64,000 nucleotides of DNA, from assembly GCF_034424175.1 (NCBI RefSeq), contig NZ_CP139986.1, positions 4,464,001 to 4,528,000 of the forward strand, written 5' to 3'. Source of the stretch: Kluyvera intermedia. GTDB taxonomy: Bacteria; Pseudomonadota; Gammaproteobacteria; Enterobacterales; Enterobacteriaceae. How positions within the stretch are numbered: the stretch's first letter is position 1; each line of letters starts with the position of its first letter. Below the pieces are notes generated by a model that was given only the letters and a program-made list of their open reading frames with translations, was not told the origin of the DNA and made no database searches. A program made the translations under genes and the position numbers. Shown here piece by piece: positions 46,551-55,276 of this stretch.

Positions 46551-48395
46551 CTACTCTTCATCGTCACCATCGACGTGGGCGCGAATCAGCGCCAGAAACT
46601 CACGGCCGAAACGCTCAAGTTTGCGCGTACCCACACCGTTCACACTCAGCATATCGCTAGGTGAAACCGGCATTTGTTCAGCCATCTCAATCAGCGTCGC
46701 GTCGTTGAAGACCACGTATGGCGGGATATTTTCTTCATCGGCAATCGCTTTACGCAGCTTACGCAGTTTGGCAAACAGCTGGCGGTCATAATTGCCCACC
46801 GCGGCTTTCTGCATCACCCGAGGCTTCAACGCCACGATACGCGGCACCGCAAGCTGGAGCGGCGCTTCACCGCGTAACACCGGACGGGAAGCATCGGTGA
46901 GCTGTAGTGCCGAATGCTGGGCGATATTCTGAGTGACAAATCCAAGGTGGATCAGTTGGCGGATTACACTCACCCAATGTTCGTGGCTCTTTTCGCGGCC
47001 CATTCCATAAACTTTGAGTTTGTCATGGCCGAAATCGCGAATACGCTGGCTGTTGGCCCCGCGAATCACCTCAACCACATAGCCCATACCAAAGCGCTGG
47101 TTAACGCGGCCAATGGTGGAAAGCGCAATCTGGGCGTCCTGTGCACCATCATATTGTTTCGGTGGGTCGAGGCAGATATCGCAGTTACCGCACTGCTCCT
47201 GACGTCCTTCACCAAAGTAGTTGAGCAACACCAGACGACGGCAGGTCTGCGCTTCAGCAAAGGCCCCCATCGCGTTGAGCTTATGACGTTCAATATCTAA
47301 CAGCATTCCCGCCGGTTTTTCTTCCAGGCAGCGACGCAGCCAGGCCATATCGGCCGGATCGTAAAACAGCATCGCTTCCGCAGGTAAGCCATCACGCCCG
47401 GCACGGCCGGTTTCCTGATAGTAAGATTCAATATTGCGCGGAATATCAAAATGCACCACGAAACGGACGTTCGGTTTGTTGATACCCATCCCAAACGCAA
47501 CGGTAGCGACTACGATTTGCAGGTCATCTCGCTGGAATTTCTCCTGCACATCGGCACGAACGGTATGTTCCAGTCCGGCATGATAGGCTCCCGCGCTAAT
47601 GCCACGGCTTTGCAGACGCGCGGCGGTATCCTCAACTTTCGAACGGCTGTTACAGTAAATAATGCCCGATTTACCTTTCTGCTCCTGCACATAGCGCATC
47701 AACTGGTCGAGAGGCTTAAACTTCTCCATCAGCATGTAGCGGATATTTGGGCGGTCAAAACTACTGATTTGGATCAGCGGATCGTTAAGCCCCAGCAGAC
47801 GGGCAATGTCGCTGCGGGTGGTGTCATCAGCCGTCGCGGTGAGCGCCATAAACGGCAGTGATGGGAAACGCTGACGCAGTTGCCCTAGGGCAGCATATTC
47901 CGGGCGGAAATCATGCCCCCATTGGGAAATACAGTGCGCTTCATCCACCGCCAGCATCACCGGATTCCAGTGCGCCAGATGCTCAAGGAAGTTATCCAGC
48001 ATCAGGCGTTCCGGGGCGATATACAGTAAGCGAATCTGCCCGGTACGACACCCGGCCATTACTTCTTGCTGCTGTTCACGGGTCTGGGTGGAGTTGATGC
48101 AGGCTGCCGCCACGCCGTTTGCCAGCAACTGATCGACCTGGTCTTTCATCAAAGAAATCAGCGGTGAAACCACCACCGTCAGGCCATCAAGTACCAGTGC
48201 AGGGATCTGATAACACAGCGATTTACCGCCGCCGGTCGGCATCACAACTAAACAGTCGCGTCCTTCCAGCACGGTATCGATGATGGTTTCCTGGCCCGGG
48301 CGAAATTGCTGGTAGCCAAAGGTCTCCTGCAAAACCTGTTTAGCCAGCGATCCCTGATTCAAAACTTCCGCCTGTGCCACATTGACCCCATTCAC
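46551..48395 (-). CDS. recQ: ATP-dependent DNA helicase RecQ
   Basis: A 3'-5' helicase of the RecF recombination pathway that also acts at stalled forks. It has the superfamily 2 motifs MPTGGGKSLCYQ (Walker A), AVDEAHCISQWGHDF (DEAH) and QETGRAGRDG (motif VI), the zinc-binding cysteines CRR...CGNCDIC, a winged helix and a C-terminal HRDC domain. The start is ambiguous: GTG at 48395 gives 614 residues; a GTG five codons later, preceded by TGGGG, gives 609, the E. coli length. It begins just after the pldA terminator. Confidence 0.96.
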   Translation of the reverse strand: MNGVNVAQAEVLNQGSLAKQVLQETFGYQQFRPGQETIIDTVLEGRDCLVVMPTGGGKSLCYQIPALVLDGLTVVVSPLISLMKDQVDQLLANGVAAACINSTQTREQQQEVMAGCRTGQIRLLYIAPERLMLDNFLEHLAHWNPVMLAVDEAHCISQWGHDFRPEYAALGQLRQRFPSLPFMALTATADDTTRSDIARLLGLNDPLIQISSFDRPNIRYMLMEKFKPLDQLMRYVQEQKGKSGIIYCNSRSKVEDTAARLQSRGISAGAYHAGLEHTVRADVQEKFQRDDLQIVVATVAFGMGINKPNVRFVVHFDIPRNIESYYQETGRAGRDGLPAEAMLFYDPADMAWLRRCLEEKPAGMLLDIERHKLNAMGAFAEAQTCRRLVLLNYFGEGRQEQCGNCDICLDPPKQYDGAQDAQIALSTIGRVNQRFGMGYVVEVIRGANSQRIRDFGHDKLKVYGMGREKSHEHWVSVIRQLIHLGFVTQNIAQHSALQLTDASRPVLRGEAPLQLAVPRIVALKPRVMQKAAVGNYDRQLFAKLRKLRKAIADEENIPPYVVFNDATLIEMAEQMPVSPSDMLSVNGVGTRKLERFGREFLALIRAHVDGDDEE

Positions 48396-48400
48396 CGTAA

Positions 48401-48430
48401 AATAAAAACAGGCGCTATTTTCAGCGCCTG
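48401..48430 (-). terminator. Terminator of pldA
   Basis: On the minus strand CAGGCGCT and AGCGCCTG flank a 6-base loop and are followed by a T-rich run. It lies 69 bases after the pldA stop and immediately before the recQ start. Confidence 0.85.
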
Positions 48431-48498
48431 CGTGCCAAACTGCAACGTTTTAGACGAAATCCTTCGGTAATGCTCGCAACAAACCGACGGATACGCTG

Positions 48499-49365
48499 TT
48501 AAAACAGATCGTTAAGCATCACACCAACACCCACACGAGTCTGGTTAAAGTTATAGTCGATAAGTGACTCACCATAACCGCTGTAAACTTGGGTATAAAA
48601 ACGAACGTGCTTAGTTATCGGGTAACTCACCCCCAACTCTGCACCGCCGTAGCCGGTGTTCCAGTTATATTGCCCCTGTGCGCTGAGTACCGCATCGCCT
48701 AACTGGTAACCGATTTTCAGCCGGTAATAGCCCATATACTTGGTGATATCCGGGTTGTCATCGGTTTCACCCAGCACGTACCACGGCTTCACTTCTACCA
48801 GCCAGTTGCCGTTTTGCGCCATCAGACGAGCATAGAGACGGTTCCAGCTGCGGGAAGTCGGGTCGGAACGACCATTAGAATCATGGTTGTAGCCCATTTC
48901 AACGTCACGTAGGGTCCAGCCCGCAAACCGGTAATCGGTCGCGAAACCGAGGAATACCTGTGGTTCATAGTTCGTTTCACGAAACGGCGCGGACTCATCG
49001 CTATTGGAGAGTTGCCACCATGAGCGCTGTGTATAAGATGCGGCCAGCACCGAGTTATCTCCCAGGATCCCACGCCATAGCGGGAATGCCAGGCTCAGCT
49101 GGAATTTGACCTCATCCTTGCGCGCATTCTCTGCCCAGTTATAGGTGCGAATCGCCTCTTTATTGAGATCGCTGGTCCAGGTGTACAGCAGGTAGTTACT
49201 CTCATAAGGATAGAGCGTGAATGGATTATCATGCTCTTGCAGCAAATTGGCGATAATACTGCCGCGCACTGCGGGCACATCATGCACTTCTTTAATTGTT
49301 GCTTCCTGCGCAAACGCTGAGATAGGCAGCAGTAGCGCCAGTAACCCACTCCATGAGAACCGCAT
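48499..49365 (-). CDS. pldA: Outer membrane phospholipase A
   Basis: A calcium-dependent beta-barrel phospholipase that removes phospholipids misplaced in the outer leaflet. It is 288 residues with a signal peptide ending SAFA (cleavage after residue 19). The catalytic residues are present: H161, S163 and N175 of the precursor, equal to H142, S144 and N156 of the mature E. coli enzyme. Twelve amphipathic strands and a C-terminal phenylalanine fit outer-membrane assembly. Upstream of recQ. Confidence 0.97.
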   Translation of the reverse strand: MRFSWSGLLALLLPISAFAQEATIKEVHDVPAVRGSIIANLLQEHDNPFTLYPYESNYLLYTWTSDLNKEAIRTYNWAENARKDEVKFQLSLAFPLWRGILGDNSVLAASYTQRSWWQLSNSDESAPFRETNYEPQVFLGFATDYRFAGWTLRDVEMGYNHDSNGRSDPTSRSWNRLYARLMAQNGNWLVEVKPWYVLGETDDNPDITKYMGYYRLKIGYQLGDAVLSAQGQYNWNTGYGGAELGVSYPITKHVRFYTQVYSGYGESLIDYNFNQTRVGVGVMLNDLF

Positions 49366-49525
49366 CAGTCACTTTCCCCTGAGATATATAAAAACAATGA
49401 ATAACAAAATGACACGTATTCTACCTGTTTGTGCCGGTCTTGCTCATCAAACCTTTCCTAAAGTAGAAATCATCGTGCGATAAGCATAAAATCAACATTT
49501 CATTAACATAAAATGCAAGGTCACT

Positions 49526-49993
49526 ATGTCTGCACAACTCACCGCCGAAGACGCTCTCAAGCTGGTTGGGGAAATATTTGTCTACCACATGCCGTTTAAC
49601 CGGGCGCTGAATCTCGAGCTGGAGGTCTACGAAAAGGCCTTCGCGCAGCTGAGTTTTAACAATCAACCGATGATGGTCGGCAACTGGGCACAAAGTATTC
49701 TGCACGGAGGGGTGATTGCCTCGGCATTGGATGTTGCAGCCGGTCTGGTGTGCGTAGGCAGTACGCTGGCTCGCCATGACACGATCAATGAAGACGAGCT
49801 GCGCCAGCGGTTGTCAAAAATGGGCACTATCGATCTGCGTGTAGACTATTTACGCCCTGGCCGCGGTACTCGTTTTACCGCCACCAGTACGCTCCTGCGC
49901 GCAGGGAATAAGGTTGCCGTGGCCCGCGTGGAGTTGCACAACGAAGAACAAACGCATATCGCCAGCGCCACCGCGACATATATGGTGGGATAA
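49526..49993 (+). CDS. yigI: Hotdog-fold thioesterase family protein
   Basis: A 155-residue single-domain protein of the PaaI/YigI hotdog family. The helix-start motif HGGVIASALDVAAGLV (about 70-85) and the strand DLRVDYLRPGRGTRFTA (about 108-124) are typical of acyl-CoA thioesterases. In E. coli it has been reported to act on medium- and long-chain acyl-CoA; here that is inference. Divergent from pldA. Confidence 0.9.
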   Translation: MSAQLTAEDALKLVGEIFVYHMPFNRALNLELEVYEKAFAQLSFNNQPMMVGNWAQSILHGGVIASALDVAAGLVCVGSTLARHDTINEDELRQRLSKMGTIDLRVDYLRPGRGTRFTATSTLLRAGNKVAVARVELHNEEQTHIASATATYMVG

Positions 49994-50043
49994 CCGCCAT
50001 AATCGCGTAACATTGCGTGACTTTTTCGAAATGGATGTTTCTC

Positions 50044-50937
50044 ATGGATCCCAAACAGACGCGTCAGGGCGTGCTTCTTGCCCTTGCCGCCTATTTTATC
50101 TGGGGCATCGCTCCCGCCTACTTTAAGTTGATTTACTACGTTCCCGCCGATGAGATACTGACTCATCGCGTCATCTGGTCATTTTTCTTTATGGTGGCGC
50201 TGATCAGCATCAGCCGTCAGTGGTCGCAGGTCAGAACGCTGCTCAAAACCCCAAAAAAGGTCTTTCTGCTAGCACTTTCGGCAGTACTGATTGGCGGTAA
50301 CTGGCTGCTGTTTATCTGGTCAGTCAATAACCATCACATGCTGGAAGCCAGCCTGGGGTACTTTGTTAACCCACTGGTGAACATTGTGTTGGGGATGATT
50401 TTCCTCGGCGAGCGCTTTCGACGGATGCAATGGCTGGCGGTGATTCTGGCGATTTGCGGCGTGCTGGTACAGCTATGGACGTTCGGTTCGCTCCCGCTCA
50501 TCGCATTAGGATTAGCGTTTAGCTTCGCGTTCTACGGCCTGGTGCGTAAGAAAATCGCCGTTGATGCGCAGACCGGCATGCTGTTTGAAACACTCTGGCT
50601 GCTGCCGCTAGCGGCGATTTATCTCTTCGGCATTGCCGACAGCGCAACGAGTCATATGGGAAATAACCCGTGGTCGCTCAATCTGCTGCTGATTGCCGCA
50701 GGTGTGGTCACGACGATTCCCTTGCTGTGCTTTACCGGTGCAGCAACCCGTCTGCGCCTATCGACGCTCGGTTTCTTCCAGTATATCGGCCCAACGCTGA
50801 TGTTCCTGTTGGCGGTAACGTTCTACGGCGAAGTGCCGGGGGCGGATAAGATGGTGACCTTTGCGTTTATCTGGGTCGCACTGGCGGTATTTGTGATGGA
50901 TGCGATTTATACCCAGCGACGGGGCCGTCGGGGTTAA
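50044..50937 (+). CDS. rarD: EamA/DMT family transporter RarD
   Basis: A 297-residue inner-membrane protein with ten predicted membrane segments in the EamA (drug/metabolite transporter) fold. The start at 50044 (MDPKQTRQGVLLALAAYF) matches E. coli; the frame is open nine codons further up. The name comes from an E. coli chloramphenicol-sensitive phenotype; substrate is not known. It is followed by a REP element and converges on corA. Confidence 0.94.
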   Translation: MDPKQTRQGVLLALAAYFIWGIAPAYFKLIYYVPADEILTHRVIWSFFFMVALISISRQWSQVRTLLKTPKKVFLLALSAVLIGGNWLLFIWSVNNHHMLEASLGYFVNPLVNIVLGMIFLGERFRRMQWLAVILAICGVLVQLWTFGSLPLIALGLAFSFAFYGLVRKKIAVDAQTGMLFETLWLLPLAAIYLFGIADSATSHMGNNPWSLNLLLIAAGVVTTIPLLCFTGAATRLRLSTLGFFQYIGPTLMFLLAVTFYGEVPGADKMVTFAFIWVALAVFVMDAIYTQRRGRRG

Positions 50938-50943
50938 GGTGTT

Positions 50944-51020
50944 GCCGGATGGCGCTTCGCTTATCCGGCCTACGATTCGTCATTGTTTGTAGGCCGGATA
51001 AGGCATCGCAGCCATCCGGC
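50944..51020. repeat. REP/BIME element between rarD and corA
   Basis: GCCGGATGGCGCTTCGC...TATCCGGCCTAC and GTAGGCCGGATA...GCAGCCATCCGGC form two opposed REP units in an inverted pair, filling the gap between the convergent 3' ends. Confidence 0.9.
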
Positions 51021-51027
51021 ACACACG

Positions 51028-51978
51028 TTACAGCCAGTTCTTGCGCTTAAAGTACAAATACGGCGCAAGTCCCGCCAGAATCATAAAGATAATCGCCCCT
51101 GGATAACCAAAGCTCCAGCGCAGCTCCGGCATAAACTCAAAGTTCATCCCATAGCTGGATGCCACAAGCGTTGGCGGCAGGAATACCACGGATACCACCG
51201 AGAAGATCTTGATGATGCGGTTCTGCTCGATATTGATAAAGCCCATCGCCGCCTGCATCAGGAAGTTAACCTTCTGGAACAGGGATTCGTTGTGCGGCAG
51301 CAGGGATTCGATATCTCGCAGGATTTCACGCGCTTGCTCAAGCTGGTTTGCTGGCAGACGTGCCTTACGCACCAGGAAGTTCAGCGCGCGCTGGGTATCC
51401 ATCAGACACAGGCGCACCTTCCAGCCGATATCTTCCAGTTCTGCCAGCGTTGAAAGTGCATCATCGTACTCATCGCCCTGACGCCCTTCCATAATCACAC
51501 GGCTGAGCTTTTCCAGATCACTGTAGATATTTTCAATTTCATCCGCCAGTTGTTCGATTTTGGTTTCGAACAGATCGAGCAGCAATTCGTAGGCGTTACC
51601 GTCCACCATGAGCTGGCTACGCGAACGCATACGGTACAGGCGAAACGCTGGCAGTTCGCGTTCGCGCAGAGTAAACAGGCGTCCTTCGCGGATAGTAAAT
51701 GCGACGGTTGAGTTACCTGCGTGATCGTCCGCATCTTCATAAAAGAAGAAGGAGTGGATGTGCAGGCCGTCTTCGTCTTCAAAAAAACGTGCGGATGCTT
51801 CGATGTCTTCCAGTTCAGGGCGCGTGGCCAGGTTCTGGCCCAAATCCTTTTGCACACGGTTTCGTTCATCGTCATCCGGCTCGACTAAATCAACCCAGAC
51901 CGAGCTGGCCAGGTGTTCAATCTCGTCCGCTTCAAGACGCGTTAAACGATTTTTTTCCAGTTGAAATGCGCTCAGCAT
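51028..51978 (-). CDS. corA: Magnesium/cobalt transporter CorA
   Basis: The main constitutive Mg2+ channel of the inner membrane, a homopentamer. The ATG at 51978 gives 316 residues (MLSAFQLEKNRLTRLE), the E. coli length, with GGGAG 8 bases before it. A large acidic cytoplasmic domain is followed by two membrane helices at the end; the selectivity signature YGMNF is near residue 281 with the MPEL loop. It is transcribed with a long structured leader after uvrD. Confidence 0.98.
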   Translation of the reverse strand: MLSAFQLEKNRLTRLEADEIEHLASSVWVDLVEPDDDERNRVQKDLGQNLATRPELEDIEASARFFEDEDGLHIHSFFFYEDADDHAGNSTVAFTIREGRLFTLRERELPAFRLYRMRSRSQLMVDGNAYELLLDLFETKIEQLADEIENIYSDLEKLSRVIMEGRQGDEYDDALSTLAELEDIGWKVRLCLMDTQRALNFLVRKARLPANQLEQAREILRDIESLLPHNESLFQKVNFLMQAAMGFINIEQNRIIKIFSVVSVVFLPPTLVASSYGMNFEFMPELRWSFGYPGAIIFMILAGLAPYLYFKRKNWL

Positions 51979-52333
51979 GACCGGGACTCCCAATGCAAAA
52001 AATTATCGGACAGCCGGTGGGCACACAGAAACTACAGAGGTTTCAGACCATTAAACAGCCTGACTCATTGCGACGGGATCAATACGAGTCGCTGACAACC
52101 GCTAAGGCTATCAGCATAAGAGGATAGCCTTAGGAGTTGTTCCTGGATGACAGGAAGGTGAGCCAGCATCTACTGGGTGTGTCCAAGGCTTTGTCCTCTT
52201 AGCGTAATCGTGCGCGCATGTTACGCCAGCAAAAAAACGGCGTCAACACGCAACGAAACGCTAACCGGCAATAATTACCTTCTCTTCAGTAAGGCTAGCA
52301 GTTCGTTACAAAATAATGATATTTTTCTGAAAG
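51979..52333 (-). promoter_or_regulatory. corA leader region
   Basis: The 355 bases between uvrD and corA hold the corA promoter and leader. Two elements stand out: a short frame at 52199-52249 and a strong hairpin at 52102-52133 (CTAAGGCTATC/GATAGCCTTAG, 11 perfect pairs, 10-base loop). In Salmonella the corA leader encodes a short peptide, CorL, whose translation controls Rho-dependent termination; this layout is consistent with that. The promoter itself is not assigned. Confidence 0.6.
52199..52249 (-). CDS. corL: Candidate corA leader peptide
   Basis: A 16-residue frame plus stop, GTG start, reading MLTPFFCWRNMRARLR, upstream of corA. Its size and place fit the reported leader peptide of Salmonella corA, but I am recalling that system rather than its sequence, and no strong ribosome site precedes the GTG. 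Another frame in the leader (34 codons from the ATG in AGTAGATGCTGG) is an alternative. Confidence 0.35.
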   Translation of the reverse strand: MLTPFFCWRNMRARLR

Positions 52334-54496
52334 TTATACCGTTTCCAATCTAGCATAGGCTGCCACTAGCCATTTGATTCCTTGCCCCTGGAACGCAACC
52401 TGCAGTCGGCTATGTTCACCACTACCTTCCAGATTGACGATAGTCCCTTCACCAAACTTGGCATGGCGAACGCGCTGCCCCAGCTTATAGCCGGTATCGT
52501 TTTCCGCCATCGGAGTGCCCATGCGCTGATGATTGACCGGACGACTTACCGTAGCGCGCAAACGCACTTCTTCTACGCACGCTTCTGGCAGCTCACCGAT
52601 AAAGCGCGACGGACGGTGATACACCTCTTTACCATACAGACGGCGTGTTTCCGCGTAGGTTAACGTCAGCTTTTGCATGGCACGGGTGACGCCAACATAG
52701 GCCAGGCGACGCTCTTCTTCCAGACGCCCGCCTTCATCCAACGACATCTGGCTTGGGAACATGCCCTCTTCCATACCAACGATAAACACCTGCGGGAACT
52801 CCAGGCCTTTGGCCGAGTGCAGGGTCATCAGCTGTACCGCATCCTGCCAGGTGTCGGCCTGACCTTCCCCAGCTTCCAGCGCAGCATGGGAGAGAAACGC
52901 CTGCAACGGCAGTAAATCTTCTTCTTCATCGTTGTAGCTGAACTGGCGCGTTGCCGTCACCAGTTCGTCTAAGTTTTCGATACGCGTCTGGCCTTTCTCG
53001 CCCTTTTCCTGCTCATACATCATGCGCAGGCCAGAGTCTTTCACCACCCTGTCCGTCTGCACGTGCAGCGGCATATCGGCGGTTTCCTGTGCCAGCGCGT
53101 CAATCAGCTCCATAAAGCGCTGTAGCGCGCTTGCTGCGCGCCCGGCCAGGGCTTTTTCTTGCAACAGCTCGCGACAGGCTTGCCACAGCGTCAGCTGGCG
53201 CTCCCGCGAAGTCTGACGCACCACGTCCAGCGTACGATCACCAATGCCGCGCGTTGGCGTATTCACCACGCGCTCAAAGGCGGCATCGTCATTACGGTTG
53301 GAGATCAGGCGCAGGTAAGAGAGCGCATCTTTGATTTCCTGGCGCTCGAAGAATCGCATTCCCCCGTAGATACGGTACGGCATACTGACCTGCAACAATG
53401 CCTCTTCCAGCACACGCGATTGGGCGTTGCTACGGTAGAGAATGGCGCACTGTTCCAGCGCGCCGCCGTTGTCCTGCCAGGTTTTAATACGATTGACGAC
53501 GAAACGCGCTTCGTCGAGTTCGTTAAACGCACAGTAAAGAGAGATCGGTTCGCCATCAACGCCATCGGTCCACAGCTTTTTCCCCAGACGTCCGTTGTTG
53601 TTTTCAATCAGGGCGTTCGCGGCGCTCAGAATGTTATTGGTCGAGCGGTAGTTCTGCTCAAGACGAATAGTTTCGGCGCCGGGAAAATCGTTCAGGAAGC
53701 GCTGGATGTTTTCTACCTGTGCCCCACGCCAGCCGTAAATTGACTGGTCGTCGTCGCCAACGATCATCACCTTGCCAGTGTCACCGGCCAGCAGGCGGAT
53801 CCACGCGTACTGAATGTTGTTGGTATCCTGGAATTCATCCACCAGAATATTCGAGAAACGTTCACGGTAGTGCTGAAGGATATGCGGCTTGTTAAACCAC
53901 AGCTCGTGAGCGCGCAGCAGCAGCTCGGCGAAATCCACCAATCCGGCACGGTCACACGCTTCCTGATAGGCCTGATAGACCTTCTGCCAGGTCTGCTCCA
54001 CCGGATTGCCGTAGCTTTGCAGATGATGCGGGCGCAGCCCTTCGTCCTTCTGGCTGTTGATAAACCACATCGCCTGACGCGGCGGCCACTGCTTCTCATC
54101 AAGGTTCATCGCCTTGATCAGACGTTTCAGCAAACGCAGCTGATCTTCGCTGTCGAGGATTTGGAAATCCTGCGGCAGGTTGGCGTCCAGATGGTGGGCG
54201 CGCAGCAGTCGGTGTGCCAGCCCGTGGAAGGTACCGACCCACATCCCACCCTGAGAGGTTCCCATCAACTGCGCGATACGGTGGCGCATTTCCGCCGCCG
54301 CTTTGTTGGTAAAGGTCACTGCCATGATGGAATACGGCGAGCAGTTTTCCACGCTTTGCAGCCAGGCGATACGGTGTACCAGCACGCGCGTCTTACCACT
54401 GCCTGCACCCGCCAGCACCAGCATATTGGTGCGCTTAGCCGCGACGGCTTCGCGCTGTTTATCGTTGAGGCTGTCGAGCAGGTAAGAAACGTCCAT
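52334..54496 (-). CDS. uvrD: DNA helicase II (UvrD)
   Basis: A 3'-5' superfamily 1 helicase used in nucleotide excision repair and methyl-directed mismatch repair, and in displacing RecA and stalled polymerase. The ATG at 54496 (MDVSYLLDSL) gives 720 residues, as in E. coli. Motifs: Walker A GAGSGKTR (30-37), Walker B VDEFQDTN (about 219-226), QSIYGWRGA, and motif VI VGVTRAMQKL. A C-terminal Tudor-like domain ends the protein. An SOS box lies upstream. Confidence 0.98.
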   Translation of the reverse strand: MDVSYLLDSLNDKQREAVAAKRTNMLVLAGAGSGKTRVLVHRIAWLQSVENCSPYSIMAVTFTNKAAAEMRHRIAQLMGTSQGGMWVGTFHGLAHRLLRAHHLDANLPQDFQILDSEDQLRLLKRLIKAMNLDEKQWPPRQAMWFINSQKDEGLRPHHLQSYGNPVEQTWQKVYQAYQEACDRAGLVDFAELLLRAHELWFNKPHILQHYRERFSNILVDEFQDTNNIQYAWIRLLAGDTGKVMIVGDDDQSIYGWRGAQVENIQRFLNDFPGAETIRLEQNYRSTNNILSAANALIENNNGRLGKKLWTDGVDGEPISLYCAFNELDEARFVVNRIKTWQDNGGALEQCAILYRSNAQSRVLEEALLQVSMPYRIYGGMRFFERQEIKDALSYLRLISNRNDDAAFERVVNTPTRGIGDRTLDVVRQTSRERQLTLWQACRELLQEKALAGRAASALQRFMELIDALAQETADMPLHVQTDRVVKDSGLRMMYEQEKGEKGQTRIENLDELVTATRQFSYNDEEEDLLPLQAFLSHAALEAGEGQADTWQDAVQLMTLHSAKGLEFPQVFIVGMEEGMFPSQMSLDEGGRLEEERRLAYVGVTRAMQKLTLTYAETRRLYGKEVYHRPSRFIGELPEACVEEVRLRATVSRPVNHQRMGTPMAENDTGYKLGQRVRHAKFGEGTIVNLEGSGEHSRLQVAFQGQGIKWLVAAYARLETV

Positions 54497-54531
54497 TGGC
54501 ACCGCCGGAAAAATAGAGGCCCAGTAATACA

Positions 54532-54547
54532 CTGGGAATTTATACAG
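54532..54547. promoter_or_regulatory. LexA (SOS) box of uvrD
   Basis: CTGTATAAATTCCCAG on the minus strand fits the LexA consensus CTG-N10-CAG and resembles the E. coli uvrD box (CTGTATATATACCCAG) at the same place, 36 bases before the ATG. Confidence 0.88.
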
Positions 54548-54559
54548 AGTTATTGACGA

Positions 54560-55276
54560 TTATATCAGCGAGGTCAGAGATGCCAACCGCGAAATCTCAA
54601 TGTGCGGCAACAAACGGCTGTCGGCGGTCTGCATCAGGTCAGCATTTTCCGGTTTGATCCAGCACGCCTGCATGCCGCAGCGGATAGCGCCCGCAACGTC
54701 GGTGGTAAGGTCATCGCCCACGTGGAGGATTTGGGCCAGCGGTACATTCAGTTTTTCAGCCGCCAAATGGTACATATCGGCGTATGGCTTGGATCGCCCG
54801 TCGGGACCCGCGCGCAACGCAAACTGGAAGTAGCCACTCAGGCCGAACAGTTCCGGCTGAGCGTTACCGTTGGTGATCGCCACCAGCGGCCATTTTTTCG
54901 CAAGCGCAGTCAGCGTATCGTGGGTTTCCTGTGGTACATCGATCCGGCTACGCCACTCGGCAAAATTAGCCATTGCCGCATCAGCGCCATTGGCAGCTTC
55001 TTGTGCCGTTAGCCCCGCCTGACGCAGACCAAATTCCAGCGCACGCCAGCGCCACTCGGTGACGTCGTGGTAAATTTCCGGTTCGCTTTTCAGCAGTTCA
55101 TCACGCCAGCCTTGCAACATGCGCGCGTCAAAATTCGCCAGTGCCGGATGATATCCGCGAATAAAAGCCAGCGACTCTTGCATCGTCCGGTCAATGACCG
55201 GGCGGTTATCGTAAAGGGTATCGTCAAGGTCAAAGGTCAACGCGGCAATGGTGCCCAGCGGTCGATAAAAACGCAT
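54560..55276 (-). CDS. yigB: HAD-family FMN phosphatase
   Basis: A 238-residue HAD phosphatase that in E. coli dephosphorylates FMN to riboflavin. The nucleophile motif DLDDTLYD is at about 16-23; ITNGNAQ follows near 135 and the acidic motif HVGDDLTTDVAGA near 191. Its ATG shares a base with the xerC stop, completing the dapF-yigA-xerC-yigB string. Confidence 0.95.
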   Translation of the reverse strand: MRFYRPLGTIAALTFDLDDTLYDNRPVIDRTMQESLAFIRGYHPALANFDARMLQGWRDELLKSEPEIYHDVTEWRWRALEFGLRQAGLTAQEAANGADAAMANFAEWRSRIDVPQETHDTLTALAKKWPLVAITNGNAQPELFGLSGYFQFALRAGPDGRSKPYADMYHLAAEKLNVPLAQILHVGDDLTTDVAGAIRCGMQACWIKPENADLMQTADSRLLPHIEISRLASLTSLI

